From assembly GCA_022760335.1 (NCBI GenBank), contig JALEGE010000126.1, positions 1 to 33,998 of the forward strand: a DNA stretch of 33,998 nucleotides, given 5' to 3'. This DNA is from Hyphomonadaceae bacterium. Lineage in GTDB: Bacteria > Pseudomonadota > Alphaproteobacteria > Caulobacterales > Hyphomonadaceae. How positions within the stretch are numbered: the first letter of the stretch is position 1; each line of letters opens with the position of its first letter. Both the position numbers and the translations under genes were made by a program. The notes under the pieces were generated by a model, which was given only the letters and a program-made list of their open reading frames with translations, was not told the origin of the DNA and did not search any database. Below, piece by piece: positions 1-8,207 of the stretch.

Positions 1-1479
1 GATCTGCGCAATCGACAGGTCAAGAGCGACGCGAAAAGGACCGCCCCCAGCTTCACCGAGCTGCGCCAGCTGGACATCGCGATGCGCCGCGCCATGAGCA
101 GCGTGCGCCGCGAGGCCGATGAGCTGCGCAAGACAGCCTTCAGCAATCCCCATAACGGTCTCCCAAATTATGCGGCCCTGACGCGCTATCTGGACCAGCA
201 TTTGAAGACGACCGACTTCGGTCATCCTCTGGCGCTGTATCGCCTTGATCTTGATCACTTTGACCGCGCCTGTGAAAGCTTTGGCAGTGATGTGGGAGAG
301 GCCCTGCTACGCGAAGCCGTTGCCCGAATTCGCAGGGAACTAAATGATCTTACAGAGCGCGGGCTGATCGAATGCTCAGGCTATTTCCTGGCGCAAATCT
401 GGGCCGACAATCTCTTCCTCGTATTGCCCAATATTGGCGGGCGCGGCGATGCCTCAGCCGTCGCCCGTGCTCTTCGCAGCGCTTTTGTCGCCCCAGTCAA
501 ACTGGGCAATTATGACATCACGCTCGGCCTCAGCGGCGGCATCGTGATGGCGCCCGAGGATGGAACCCTGCGGACTGATCTCCTGCGCCGTTCCGAGACG
601 GCCCTGCGGGCTGTGCGTGAAGACGGTAAGCGCGGATTCCGATTCTATGCCCCACGCCTGGACCGTGTGGCCACAGGCCGCGCCCAATTGGAAACGGAGA
701 TGCGTGAAGGCATCGAAAAGGGTGAGTTCGTGCCCTATTTCCAACCCAAGATCGACCTGCGCAGCGGGCGAATCCAGGGCTGCGAAGCTCTCGCGCGCTG
801 GCAACGTCCGGAAGGGCGGTTCATCTCGCCCGCAGCCTTTATCCCAGTGGCCGAGGAAACCGGGCTGATTGAAAAGATCGGCCAGCAAATCCTTTTCGCC
901 TCGTGCCAGCAAGCCGCCAACTGGTTGCGCGATGGCCTGCCCATGACAGTTGCGGTGAATGTATCCCCACTGGAACTGCGAAATCCCGGCTTTCGCAATC
1001 AGGTATTAAGCGCCCTGACCGAGACCGGCCTTCCGCCATCCTATCTGGAACTTGAGATCACCGAATCGGTGGCTGTGGAAGATCCAAAAGCCTTCCGCGA
1101 GATGTTCAATCCACTGAAAGCCATGGGCGTGCGCCTGGCTGTTGACGATTTCGGCACAGGTCACTCCAATCTGGCAACGCTGACGCAACTTCACTTCGAT
1201 GTCTTCAAGATCGACCGTCAGTTCGTCCATAGTCTGGGCCAGGAAAGCTCCTCCCAGCCAATTGTCGAGATGATCCTGGCCATGGCCGATTCCATCGGCA
1301 TGGAAACAGTTGCCGAGGGCGTGGAAACGCCCGAACAGGCCCGCTTCCTGCGCGAGCGCGGCTGTACTTTCGCCCAGGGTTTTGTGTACAGCAAGGCTCT
1401 GGAAGGGCGTGAATATGCCGACTTCGCACGCAGTTGGGAGGCTCGCCGCCGTCAACGCGCTACCCGCATGAGCGCCTGA
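1..1479 (+). CDS. GGDEF-EAL domain protein, 5' end cut off by the window (probable c-di-GMP phosphodiesterase)
   Basis: The reading frame is open from base 1, so the true start lies upstream. The first internal ATG is at 82, and residue numbers here count from it. A GGDEF-like domain covers about residues 22-190 and begins with a GLPN signature. The catalytic GGDEF motif is replaced by WADNL (117-121), so diguanylate cyclase activity is unlikely. An EAL domain follows (about 203-455) and keeps the residues expected of an active c-di-GMP phosphodiesterase: E235 of EAL, N293, E325/E328 of EITE, the D355-D356 pair of DDFGTG, K376 and D378, E412, and Q432. The visible N-terminus is charged and probably helical, as in linkers following a membrane or sensor region, but that part is outside the window. 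It ends 49 bp before hslV. The predicted role is c-di-GMP hydrolysis, with the degenerate GGDEF acting as a regulatory domain. Domain assignment is confident; activity is inferred. Confidence 0.93.
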   Translation, partial: DLRNRQVKSDAKRTAPSFTELRQLDIAMRRAMSSVRREADELRKTAFSNPHNGLPNYAALTRYLDQHLKTTDFGHPLALYRLDLDHFDRACESFGSDVGEALLREAVARIRRELNDLTERGLIECSGYFLAQIWADNLFLVLPNIGGRGDASAVARALRSAFVAPVKLGNYDITLGLSGGIVMAPEDGTLRTDLLRRSETALRAVREDGKRGFRFYAPRLDRVATGRAQLETEMREGIEKGEFVPYFQPKIDLRSGRIQGCEALARWQRPEGRFISPAAFIPVAEETGLIEKIGQQILFASCQQAANWLRDGLPMTVAVNVSPLELRNPGFRNQVLSALTETGLPPSYLELEITESVAVEDPKAFREMFNPLKAMGVRLAVDDFGTGHSNLATLTQLHFDVFKIDRQFVHSLGQESSSQPIVEMILAMADSIGMETVAEGVETPEQARFLRERGCTFAQGFVYSKALEGREYADFARSWEARRRQRATRMSA

Positions 1480-1492
1480 TCTCGCAAAAGGG

Positions 1493-1522
1493 CTTGAAAA
1501 CCGCCGCGACCTACGCCATTCT
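1493..1522 (+). promoter_or_regulatory. Candidate heat-shock sigma-32 (RpoH) promoter of hslV
   Basis: CTTGAAA at 1493-1499 is followed after 14 bp by CGCCATTC (1514-1521). This closely matches the RpoH consensus CTTGAAA-N(11-16)-CCCCATNT. Transcription would begin around 1528-1530, at the hslV ATG at 1529. No Shine-Dalgarno sequence precedes that ATG, so a leaderless transcript is likely. HslVU is a classical heat-shock protease, which fits the promoter type. Confidence 0.6.
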
Positions 1523-1528
1523 TATCGT

Positions 1529-2086
1529 ATGTCGATAAATCATGGCGATCCGAACACTTGGTATGGTACCACGATCCTGGCGGTGAGAAAGCCGGGCCAG
1601 GTGGTGTTGATTGGAGACGGTCAGGTCTCGCTGGGCCAGACTGTGATGAAGGGCAATGCCCGCAAGGTACGCCGGTTGGGCGGAGGCAAGATCCTGGCGG
1701 GTTTTGCCGGGGCTACTGCGGATGCCTTCACCCTTTTCGAGCGGCTGGAGGAAAAGCTGGAGCGCTTTCCTGGCCAGCTGATGCGCGCGGCGGTGGAACT
1801 GGCCAAGGACTGGCGCACGGAGAAATACCTGCAAAAGCTCGAGGCCATGTTGATCGTGGCCGATGCCGAGGTCACGCTGGTCATCACCGGCACGGGCGAT
1901 GTGCTTGAGCCGGAACACACTGTTGTCGCCATCGGCTCGGGTGGCAGTTTCGCCCAGGCCGCCGCGCTTGCCATTACCGAATATGAAGAAGACGCGGAAA
2001 CCATCGGCCGCAAGGCGATGGAAATCGCTGCATCGATCTGTGTCTACACCAACACCCAGTTCACTGTGGAAACACTGGATGTTTGA
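1529..2086 (+). CDS. hslV: HslV, ATP-dependent protease peptidase subunit
   Basis: This is the proteolytic subunit of the HslVU (ClpQY) protease, which forms a double hexameric ring and degrades unfolded and regulatory proteins in the cytoplasm. The 185-residue length is normal for the family. The N-terminal propeptide ends at G13, leaving the catalytic threonine at T14 in the motif GTTILAVR. The conserved lysine corresponding to mature K33 is K46, and the [22 protein letters not shown] block is typical. No other in-frame start lies before GTT, so the ATG at 1529 is used. It has no ribosome binding site and coincides with the predicted start point of the heat-shock promoter. The 3' end overlaps the next gene by 8 bp, and hslU follows after that gene. 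The call is certain. Confidence 0.98.
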   Translation: MSINHGDPNTWYGTTILAVRKPGQVVLIGDGQVSLGQTVMKGNARKVRRLGGGKILAGFAGATADAFTLFERLEEKLERFPGQLMRAAVELAKDWRTEKYLQKLEAMLIVADAEVTLVITGTGDVLEPEHTVVAIGSGGSFAQAAALAITEYEEDAETIGRKAMEIAASICVYTNTQFTVETLDV

Positions 2087-3182
2087 CCGCAACGATCTGC
2101 GCGCCGCGGTCGAGGCCGGGGTTCTCAGTGAGAGCGCGGCGCGCGATCTTGAGCGGTTTCTCACCCGGCGCAGCGGTGCCGATGCCAGCGGAGATCCGGA
2201 ATCCCTGCGATTTCTCGCAAATCTCAATGACATCTTTCTCTCCATCGGGATCCTTCTTCTGTTGGCCGGCACAGTTGCCTTTTCGGCCAATCTGATCCTG
2301 CCTGAGGAGCCGACCCCCCTGCGGGCGGCTCTGGCCCTGGTGCCAGCAATGGCGCTCTCCTGGGGGTTGGCCGAATATTTCTGCCTGCGCCGGCGCCTGC
2401 TTTTGCCCTCCATTGTGTTGTGCGCGGCATTCTGCCTGCTCACAGGGTTGGCCGCCTCGCTGATTGTGGGCAATGCTGCGGCTGAGGACATCCGAAATTC
2501 CAGCGATATCTTCTATGCTGCCGGCAATCTCGGCATGTTGGGCGGACTGACCACCGGGGCGGGTGCGCTCGCCTTCTTCCTGCGGTTCCGTCTGCCTTTC
2601 GGCCTCTTTGTCCTGGCGCTCGCGCTGGCCGTAACCGCCTATTCCGGCGTGGCTTTCTTTGGCAATACTGGCTTGGTGATTGGTGGCACGCTCAGCCTCA
2701 TCATCGGGCTCATCACCCTGACTGTCGCGGTGTTTCTGGATGCCGGTGATCCCCAGCGCCTGACCCGCCGCTCCGACCATGCCTTCTGGCTGCACCTGGC
2801 CGCCGCGCCGCAGATCATTCTCGGCCTGCGCGGCATGACGCTGGGCTTTTTCGGCGGCAGCGCGCAGACCATGCCGGCCTCGCTCTTGCTGGTCTCCCTG
2901 CTCGGCTTTGCGCTCCTGTCCCTCGCGCTCAATCGCCGCGCACTGATCGTTTCCAGCCTCTTGACCTATGCCATCGCGCTCACCGCCCTGATCGGCAATA
3001 TGGGCCTCGGCGTCGTCAACACGACCATTTTCACCCTGTTGGTGCTCGGCAGCGCGGTGGTGTTGATCGGCGGTGGCTGGTCGACAGCGCGCCGCATGGT
3101 GCTCACCATCCTTCCACGCGGCGGCATATTCTCGCGCATCTTCCCCGATGAACTTGCATCGCCAGGCCTTGCGCGCGCATGA
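2079..3182 (+). CDS. Polytopic membrane protein, DUF2157-like, between hslV and hslU
   Basis: This 367-residue protein starts with a short soluble helical segment (about residues 1-50: [20 protein letters not shown]) resembling the N-terminus of DUF2157-type predicted membrane proteins. About ten hydrophobic segments follow from residue 50 to 345, ending in a short basic cytoplasmic tail. The ATG at 2079 overlaps the hslV stop by 8 bp (ATGTTTGA). The stop overlaps an ATG in the hslU frame at 3179, so the three genes look translationally coupled. The frame stays open further upstream, but that part is the shadow of hslV. The function is unknown. Co-transcription with a heat-shock protease suggests a stress or envelope link, which is inference only. 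The family assignment is tentative and rests on overall architecture. Confidence 0.85.
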   Translation: MFDRNDLRAAVEAGVLSESAARDLERFLTRRSGADASGDPESLRFLANLNDIFLSIGILLLLAGTVAFSANLILPEEPTPLRAALALVPAMALSWGLAEYFCLRRRLLLPSIVLCAAFCLLTGLAASLIVGNAAAEDIRNSSDIFYAAGNLGMLGGLTTGAGALAFFLRFRLPFGLFVLALALAVTAYSGVAFFGNTGLVIGGTLSLIIGLITLTVAVFLDAGDPQRLTRRSDHAFWLHLAAAPQIILGLRGMTLGFFGGSAQTMPASLLLVSLLGFALLSLALNRRALIVSSLLTYAIALTALIGNMGLGVVNTTIFTLLVLGSAVVLIGGGWSTARRMVLTILPRGGIFSRIFPDELASPGLARA

Positions 3183-3202
3183 GCACGTGCCAAATACCGA
3201 AA

Positions 3203-4507
3203 ATGACTGATCTCACGCCCCGGGAAATCGTTTCCGAACTCGACCGCCACATTGTCGGCCAGTCCGGCGCCAAGCGCGCCGTTGCCATCGCGCTTCGAAA
3301 CCGCTGGCGCCGCAAGCAGGTCGGCGGCGAGCTCGGCCAGGAGATCACCCCGAAAAATATCCTGATGATCGGCCCCACCGGCGTCGGCAAAACGGAAGTC
3401 TCCCGGCGTCTCGCCAAGCTCGCCAAGGCGCCCTTCCTGAAAGTTGAAGCCACCAAATTCACCGAGGTCGGCTATGTCGGCCGCGATGTCGAACAGATCA
3501 TCCGCGACCTGGTGGAAAGCGCCATCGCCATGATCCGCGACACCAAGCGCGAGCAGGTGAGCCAGCGCGCCGAAGACGCCGCCGAGGAGCGCCTGCTTAA
3601 CGCCCTGGTCGGCGAAGATGCCCAGTCCTCAACCCGCGAGGCCTTCCGCCGCAAACTGCGCGCCGGCGAGCTGGATGACAAGCCGGTCGATCTCGACCTC
3701 GCCGACCAGTCCAACCCCATGCAGATGATGGACATTCCCGGCGCCGGCGGCTCCATGGGCATGGTCAATCTCGGCGACCTGTTCGGCAAGGCCATGGGTG
3801 GGCGCACGCGCCAGGTGCGCACCACGGTGAGCGAGGCCTACAAGCCGCTGCTCGACGAGGAAGCCGACCGCCTGCTGGACGAAGAACAGATCATCCGCGA
3901 AGCCGTAAATGCGGTCGAGCAGGACGGCATCGTCTTCCTCGATGAAATCGACAAGGTTGCGGCGCGCAAGGATCGCGGCGGGGCCGATGTCTCGCGCGAG
4001 GGCGTGCAGCGCGACCTGCTGCCCCTGATCGAGGGCACATCGGTCACCACAAAGCGCGGCGTGGTGAAGACCGACCATATCCTCTTCATCGCGTCCGGCG
4101 CCTTCCACATCGCCAAGCCGTCAGACCTGCTGCCGGAACTCCAGGGCCGCCTGCCGATCCGCGTGGAGCTCGACGCGCTCACCCGCGATGATCTGCGCCG
4201 CATCCTGGTCGAGCCGGAAGCCAGCCTGATCAAGCAGCACATCGCCCTGATGGAAGCGGAAGGCGTGACGCTTACGTTCACGGAAGACGCTGTGGACGCC
4301 CTCGCCGACATTGCCGTGAAAGTGAACGACACGGTGGAAAATATCGGCGCCCGCCGCCTGCAAACCGTGCTCGAACGCCTGGTAGATGAAATCAGTTTCG
4401 AAGCCCCAGACCGCTCCGGCGAGACCATCGAGATCGATGCCGCCTATGTGGAGAAGATGGTGGCCGGCCTCGCGGGGAACGCGGATCTGTCGAAGTTTAT
4501 TTTGTAG
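3203..4507 (+). CDS. hslU: HslU, ATPase and unfoldase subunit of HslVU
   Basis: This AAA+ unfoldase feeds substrates into HslV. With the ATG at 3203 the protein has 434 residues and begins [20 protein letters not shown], the usual start of the family. An in-frame ATG at 3179 would add eight residues and overlap the preceding stop (ATGA), so coupling through that codon is possible. Visible motifs are Walker A GPTGVGKT (57-64), the pore loop GYVGRD (90-95), a variable I-domain (about 95-230), Walker B IVFLDEID (243-250), and a C-terminal domain with [12 protein letters not shown]. The C-terminus DLSKFIL is the tail that docks into HslV. It is the third gene of a tightly overlapping operon, presumably heat-inducible from the promoter at 1493. 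Confidence 0.97.
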   Translation: MTDLTPREIVSELDRHIVGQSGAKRAVAIALRNRWRRKQVGGELGQEITPKNILMIGPTGVGKTEVSRRLAKLAKAPFLKVEATKFTEVGYVGRDVEQIIRDLVESAIAMIRDTKREQVSQRAEDAAEERLLNALVGEDAQSSTREAFRRKLRAGELDDKPVDLDLADQSNPMQMMDIPGAGGSMGMVNLGDLFGKAMGGRTRQVRTTVSEAYKPLLDEEADRLLDEEQIIREAVNAVEQDGIVFLDEIDKVAARKDRGGADVSREGVQRDLLPLIEGTSVTTKRGVVKTDHILFIASGAFHIAKPSDLLPELQGRLPIRVELDALTRDDLRRILVEPEASLIKQHIALMEAEGVTLTFTEDAVDALADIAVKVNDTVENIGARRLQTVLERLVDEISFEAPDRSGETIEIDAAYVEKMVAGLAGNADLSKFIL

Positions 4508-4518
4508 AGTGGCTTCTG

Positions 4519-4558
4519 GCCCACCCTGTGCCCTACTATTGTAGGGTAATTCCTGGGC
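4519..4558 (+). terminator. Nested hairpin downstream of hslU (possible terminator)
   Basis: A perfect inner hairpin CCCTAC-TATT-GTAGGG (4531-4546) lies inside weaker outer arms GCCCA (4519-4523) and TGGGC (4554-4558), 11 bp after the hslU stop. There is no T-run, so it is not a canonical intrinsic terminator. The GTAGGG arm resembles the outer arm of the repeat at 4925-5006, so it may be a decayed repeat copy. Confidence 0.35.
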
Positions 4559-4577
4559 AAGTGATTAGAGATGTACA

Positions 4578-4919
4578 ATGACAGAGAGCGCGCCAATATT
4601 TGATTGGTACAAAGATGAGTTAAGCCGCCTCTTGCAGAGACTTGATGTCGCTCAAGATATAGATGTACATGCTATAGAACGGTTTGAATCCGCAAGTCGG
4701 GAATTTACAAAACAAGTTAAAGGCGAGCTGTTTATCCCTAAATTAGTTTTATGGATGATGCGATCCGCAATGAAGACCCTTCGTGCCGAAGCGCAGTACG
4801 CGCCAAACAAACAAAAAGCGATGCTTGAAATAGCCGATGATTTGGAGATGACGTTCGATCTTGTCTTGTTGGGCGAAGATCATAGTGATCGAATCCCAGG
4901 TGTTCCTCGAGTCATCTAG
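4578..4919 (+). CDS. Hypothetical protein, AT-rich orphan gene
   Basis: I do not recognise a family for this 113-residue soluble protein. It begins MTESAPIFDWYKDELSRLLQ and appears mostly alpha-helical and acidic, with no membrane segment or obvious catalytic motif. The ATG at 4578 follows a weak purine-rich stretch (TTAGAGATGTACA). Base composition is clearly more AT-rich than the flanking housekeeping genes and it uses many A/T-ending codons, which suggests recent acquisition. Its stop is followed after 5 bp by a palindromic repeat (4925-5006). The same repeat type follows the other AT-rich orphan gene near 31654. It could encode a small accessory or immunity-type protein, but nothing in the sequence proves that. 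Confidence 0.7.
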   Translation: MTESAPIFDWYKDELSRLLQRLDVAQDIDVHAIERFESASREFTKQVKGELFIPKLVLWMMRSAMKTLRAEAQYAPNKQKAMLEIADDLEMTFDLVLLGEDHSDRIPGVPRVI

Positions 4920-4924
4920 CAAGC

Positions 4925-5006
4925 GTAGGGTGGGTTGGGGCGGAGCCGATACCCACATTCCGGTGTCTGGAAAAGGTGGGTATCGCCAAGGCTCAAGCCA
5001 CCCTAC
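4925..5006. repeat. REPIN-like element: two inverted copies of a ~32-bp palindromic repeat
   Basis: The outer arms GTAGGGTGG (4925-4933) and CCACCCTAC (4998-5006) are perfectly complementary. The inner arms CGATACCCAC (4947-4956) and GTGGGTATCG (4976-4985) are also perfectly complementary over 10 bp. The element therefore consists of two roughly 31-32-bp units in opposite orientation around a 19-bp spacer. This is the architecture of REP doublets (REPINs) mobilised by RAYT transposases. A third unit lies at 31625-31654. No RAYT gene is in the window. Confidence 0.8.
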
Positions 5007-5007
5007 T

Positions 5008-5080
5008 CATCCCGAGCGAAGTCGAGGGATGGCGGCTCGGAACGGCGCGGGTTGCCCATGGTTCGACTTCGCTCACCATG
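5008..5080. repeat. Second palindromic repeat family: two hairpins sharing an inverted 12-mer
   Basis: CATCCC (5008-5013) pairs with GGGATG (5026-5031), and CATGGT (5057-5062) pairs with ACCATG (5075-5080). Their loops are exact reverse complements: GAGCGAAGTCGA (5014-5025) and TCGACTTCGCTC (5063-5074). Palindromes containing TCGACTTCGCTC are common intergenic repeats in proteobacterial genomes, from memory. The element directly abuts the first repeat and fills most of the gap before the gene at 5129. Confidence 0.7.
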
Positions 5081-5128
5081 AGAGCGTGCTTATCCGACCC
5101 AGTTGCCGCCCATGACAAGCTCAAGCGC

Positions 5129-5575
5129 ATGGACGCGAAAACGCACTCTGCCCTTGAGCTCGGCTGGCGCCTTGTGATCGCCACGCTGGAGCGGCTCTCG
5201 GCCCTGGCGGGGCGGAACTGGCTCACGGGGCCGATTTGGGCGCGGGCCTTTGCCGAGCTCAGGCGCGCCGAGGGCGCAGCGCGGCGAATGCTGGTGGTGC
5301 TGGCGGCGGGTGTCACGGTGGAGGCGGTCAGGCCGTGCCGCAAGAAACGGAGACGGATTACGAAAACCGCGCCAAACGCGCCGAAAAGGCTCGGATTCGC
5401 GCTGTTCGACCCGTTACCGGAGCTGAGCTTTGGCGCGCGCCACGAAGCCCCACACCCGTGTGCGGCATGGCGCTTTGGCTGGCGCGTGCAGGCAAAGGGC
5501 GAACTTCACCGCTGTGCCCTGGCGCGCCGCCAGGCTTGGGCCAGCTCGGCTGGCTCAGCCGGGAAGGGGACGTGA
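5129..5575 (+). CDS. Small hypothetical protein, possibly a conserved alphaproteobacterial family
   Basis: The frame encodes 148 residues from the ATG at 5129 (MDAKTHSALELGWRLVIATL). The frame is open further upstream to 4976, but that portion translates palindromic repeats and should not be coding. The N-terminal half is helical with a moderately hydrophobic stretch (about residues 42-58), followed by a basic patch and an FALFDP segment. This recalls short uncharacterised proteins of sphingomonads and relatives that carry an F-x-LFDP motif, a resemblance from memory only. An overlapping plus-strand frame (5236-5628) is also open, so the C-terminal part could be shifted. No clear ribosome binding site is visible. 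Function unknown, and the gene may not be real. Confidence 0.45.
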   Translation: MDAKTHSALELGWRLVIATLERLSALAGRNWLTGPIWARAFAELRRAEGAARRMLVVLAAGVTVEAVRPCRKKRRRITKTAPNAPKRLGFALFDPLPELSFGARHEAPHPCAAWRFGWRVQAKGELHRCALARRQAWASSAGSAGKGT

Positions 5576-5737
5576 TCTGGCAGTGTGACACCGCGGCGCG
5601 GGCCGTGCTGAATGGCGTGCCGCCATGACCTGAGCGTGTTAGCCACGCGGGGGCGCGGGGCATAAATGCAGCCCGACCAAGCCTGCAGCCCATGAAGGGC
5701 TTGCGGTCCATAACGCCATGTGAGCGTATGCTCAATC

Positions 5738-6592
5738 ATGTTTGGCCGCTCCGCATTTTGTCTCTTGTTTCTGCTTTCCGGCTGTATCAACCCGGTGCCC
5801 TCCGGCCCGCAAGACGCCTCGCAGGCGCCGACCATGTCGGCCGGCCTGGATAGTATGGCGCGCTGGGCAGGCACGCTTCCAGGCTATTGCGATTACAGGT
5901 TTGAAGGCCGGGCCTTTCTTTTTCCCACAGGGTTTCAAGGGCTTATCCAATGCGAAGGGGATATCCGCCTGTCAGACCATGGCGACACACTCTTGATGTT
6001 CGATGCCTCGGTCGATCGCGATCGGGTTATTCATATGGATCTGACCTCCAATGAAGACACAGAATATGCTGGCCGGCGCTCTGGCGCGGCGGCATTTCCA
6101 AGCGTGACGCTACAGGGCCGCTATGTGCCAGTACATGAAGCGGCCGTCTGGGACCTTGAAACAGGGCAGATACTGGAAGACGAAGCCCTGCCTGAGGCGA
6201 TGACCGACGCCGCGTTCAGTCAGAAAGTCTATGGCAAGGGTCAACCGGTTTGGATCTTCCGTCCCAGCCTGGATGCGCAGACGCACAGCTTCGACTTTTC
6301 CATTCCCGGGGCTTTGCGATCACAAGGCTATTATTGCAATGCGAGCCTGCAGCGTCCCTGCGATGAAACGGCAAAGTTCTTCGCAGTTTATAGCGTGAAT
6401 TATGATACGCGCACGGGCAAACTGGCCATATTCGCCAAGGATGATTTCGCTTTGCTACGTGAAATCCCACTGGAGTCGGAGATCCACACACGCGCGCAGA
6501 CAGCGCGCAAAGTCTCTGTTTCCCTGGCCCGCGCGAGCCGGCGTGTGGCCGTTTTGTCCACGGACGGGATGGTACGCGTGTTCGATTTTTAA
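5738..6592 (+). CDS. Putative secreted lipoprotein, unknown function
   Basis: From the ATG at 5738 the product has 284 residues. It begins with a very short lipoprotein signal (MFGRSAFCLLFLLSGC), the lipobox cysteine being C16. A GTG at 5720 in the same frame would add six residues but moves the signal away from the N-terminus, so the ATG is preferred. The mature part is rich in beta-type sequence with paired cysteines (for example CDYRF, QCEGD, YYCNASLQRPC). It ends in a segment like a propeller blade (VAVLSTDGMVRVFDF), so a partial beta-propeller is possible. I do not recognise a family. It is a single gene bounded downstream by a strong hairpin shared with the convergent sucB. Confidence 0.8.
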   Translation: MFGRSAFCLLFLLSGCINPVPSGPQDASQAPTMSAGLDSMARWAGTLPGYCDYRFEGRAFLFPTGFQGLIQCEGDIRLSDHGDTLLMFDASVDRDRVIHMDLTSNEDTEYAGRRSGAAAFPSVTLQGRYVPVHEAAVWDLETGQILEDEALPEAMTDAAFSQKVYGKGQPVWIFRPSLDAQTHSFDFSIPGALRSQGYYCNASLQRPCDETAKFFAVYSVNYDTRTGKLAIFAKDDFALLREIPLESEIHTRAQTARKVSVSLARASRRVAVLSTDGMVRVFDF

Positions 6593-6598
6593 GCGGCT

Positions 6599-6630
6599 CC
6601 CATGGATGCGCCAGCGCGGGCATCCATGGG
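6599..6630. terminator. Bidirectional hairpin between the lipoprotein gene and sucB
   Basis: CCCATGGATGC (6599-6609) and GCATCCATGGG (6620-6630) form a perfect 11-bp stem around a 10-nt loop. It lies 6 bp after the lipoprotein stop and 12 bp after the sucB stop on the other strand. Transcription is convergent here, so it probably stops both transcripts, although neither side has a strong T-run. Confidence 0.65.
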
Positions 6631-6642
6631 AATTGAAAGCCC

Positions 6643-8160
6643 CTAAACGTCGAGCAGCAGACGCTCGGGGTCTTCCAGGTTTTCCTTCACGCGCACCAGG
6701 AAGGTGACCGCTTCCTTGCCGTCGACGATGCGGTGGTCATAGGAGAGGGCGAGATACATCATCGGGCGGATTTTCACCTCGCCATTCACCGCCACCGGGC
6801 GCTGTTCGATGCGGTGCATACCGAGCACGCCCGATTGCGGGGGATTGAGGATCGGGGTGGACATCAGCGAGCCATACACACCACCATTGGAGATGGTGAA
6901 GGTGCCGCCCTGCATGTCGGCAATGGCCAGTTCCCCGTCGCGCGCCTTGCGACCGAGCTCGGCAATGCCGCCTTCGATGCCGGCAATGGAGAGCTCATCG
7001 CAATCGCGCACCACAGGCACGACCAGGCCCTTGGGCGTGCCGACCGCGACGCCGATATCGTAGAAATTCTTGTAGATGATGTCGGTTCCGTCAATCTCGG
7101 CATTCACCGCCGGGATTTCCTTCAGCGCATTGACGCAGGCCTTCACGAAGAAGCCCATGAAACCAAGGCGCACGCCGTGGCGTTTCTCGAAGTCTTCCTT
7201 GTAGCGTTTGCGCAGGTCCATCACCGCGCCCATGTCCACATCATTGAATGTGGTCAGCATGGCGGCGGTGTCCTGGGCCTCCTTGAGCCGGCGCGCAATG
7301 GTCTGGCGCAGGCGGGTCATCTTCACCCGCTCCTCGCGCGGGCCGAGATCGCGTGGAGCTTTGGCGGCGGCCGGGGCGCTGGCCGGTTTCGCTGCGCTGG
7401 CGCCGGAATTGATATAGGTCAAGGCATCCCCCTTGGTGACACGATCGCCCTTGCCCGAGCCGGGAATATCCGCCGGATTGACGCCCGCCTCGGTGGTCAC
7501 GCGGCGCACCGCTGGAGAGACCGGACGCTCGGTGCCTGCACCGCTCGCGGCAGGTGCGGGCGTGGATGCGGTGGGCGCAGGCGGCGCGCTTGCAGGCGCA
7601 GCCACCGCGCCGGCACCAGCGGCAATCCGCGCTATGACCTGGCCGGGCTGGACACTGTCACCCTCGGCAACAAGGTATTCCGCGATGGTGCCCGACGCGC
7701 TGGCCGCCACTTCAAGCGCCACCTTGTCGGTTTCGATCTCGACGATGATCTCGTCTTTTTCCACCGCATCGCCGGCTTTTTTCAGGAAGCTGCCGATCGA
7801 GCCTTCAGCAACGCTTTCGCCCATGTCCGGCACCACCACATCGACCGTGCCACCCGACGCAGCGACCGGCGCGGGCGCCGGCGCAGAGGTCCCGCTCGAT
7901 CCATTGCCAGCCGGAGCCGCCGCGCTGCCTTCACCCAACTTGGCCAACAGGGCGCCGATCTCTACCGTATCGCCTTCCTTGGCGACGATCTCAGACAGCG
8001 TACCGGCTTCTGGCGCCGGCACTTCGACCGACACCTTGTCGGTTTCCAACTCCACCAGCACTTCATCCTTGGCTACAGCATCGCCAGGCGATTTCAGCCA
8101 CTGACCGACCGTGGCCTCGGTGACGCTTTCGCCCAGTGTGGGCACCATAATATCCGTCAT
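6643..8160 (-). CDS. sucB: Dihydrolipoyllysine succinyltransferase, E2 of 2-oxoglutarate dehydrogenase, with two lipoyl domains
   Basis: E2 transfers the succinyl group from E1 to CoA and forms the core of the complex. The 505-residue protein has two lipoyl domains with lipoylated lysines at K42 (ETDKVSVE) and K146 (ETDKVALE). They are separated by an Ala/Pro linker (about 78-103). A second linker, an E3-binding domain (about 213-250, [13 protein letters not shown]) and the catalytic domain (about 275-505) follow. The catalytic motif SYDHRIVDG supplies H476 and D480. Most bacterial SucB proteins have a single lipoyl domain and about 400 residues, so this is a long variant. It is the last gene of the suc cluster, 47 bp after sucA, with a GAGGAAG-type ribosome binding site upstream. 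No lpd (E3) gene lies in the window. Confidence 0.97.
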   Translation of the reverse strand: MTDIMVPTLGESVTEATVGQWLKSPGDAVAKDEVLVELETDKVSVEVPAPEAGTLSEIVAKEGDTVEIGALLAKLGEGSAAAPAGNGSSGTSAPAPAPVAASGGTVDVVVPDMGESVAEGSIGSFLKKAGDAVEKDEIIVEIETDKVALEVAASASGTIAEYLVAEGDSVQPGQVIARIAAGAGAVAAPASAPPAPTASTPAPAASGAGTERPVSPAVRRVTTEAGVNPADIPGSGKGDRVTKGDALTYINSGASAAKPASAPAAAKAPRDLGPREERVKMTRLRQTIARRLKEAQDTAAMLTTFNDVDMGAVMDLRKRYKEDFEKRHGVRLGFMGFFVKACVNALKEIPAVNAEIDGTDIIYKNFYDIGVAVGTPKGLVVPVVRDCDELSIAGIEGGIAELGRKARDGELAIADMQGGTFTISNGGVYGSLMSTPILNPPQSGVLGMHRIEQRPVAVNGEVKIRPMMYLALSYDHRIVDGKEAVTFLVRVKENLEDPERLLLDV

Positions 8161-8207
8161 GGCTCTCTATTCTTCCTCGTTTTCACAGTCGGGGCGAGTG
8201 TTCTGCC

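Noticed and set aside
4925-5006. Possible integron attC site
   Set aside because: The ends lack the GTTRRRY/RYYYAAC core boxes and no integrase is present; the structure fits a REP doublet better.
4976-5128. N-terminal extension of the gene at 5129 through the repeats
   Set aside because: The extension translates two palindromic repeat families, so the ATG at 5129 is the more plausible start.
5236-5628. Alternative plus-strand frame overlapping the gene at 5129
   Set aside because: Its sequence is Gly/Arg/Ala-rich without hydrophobic patterning; kept only as a possible frameshift continuation.
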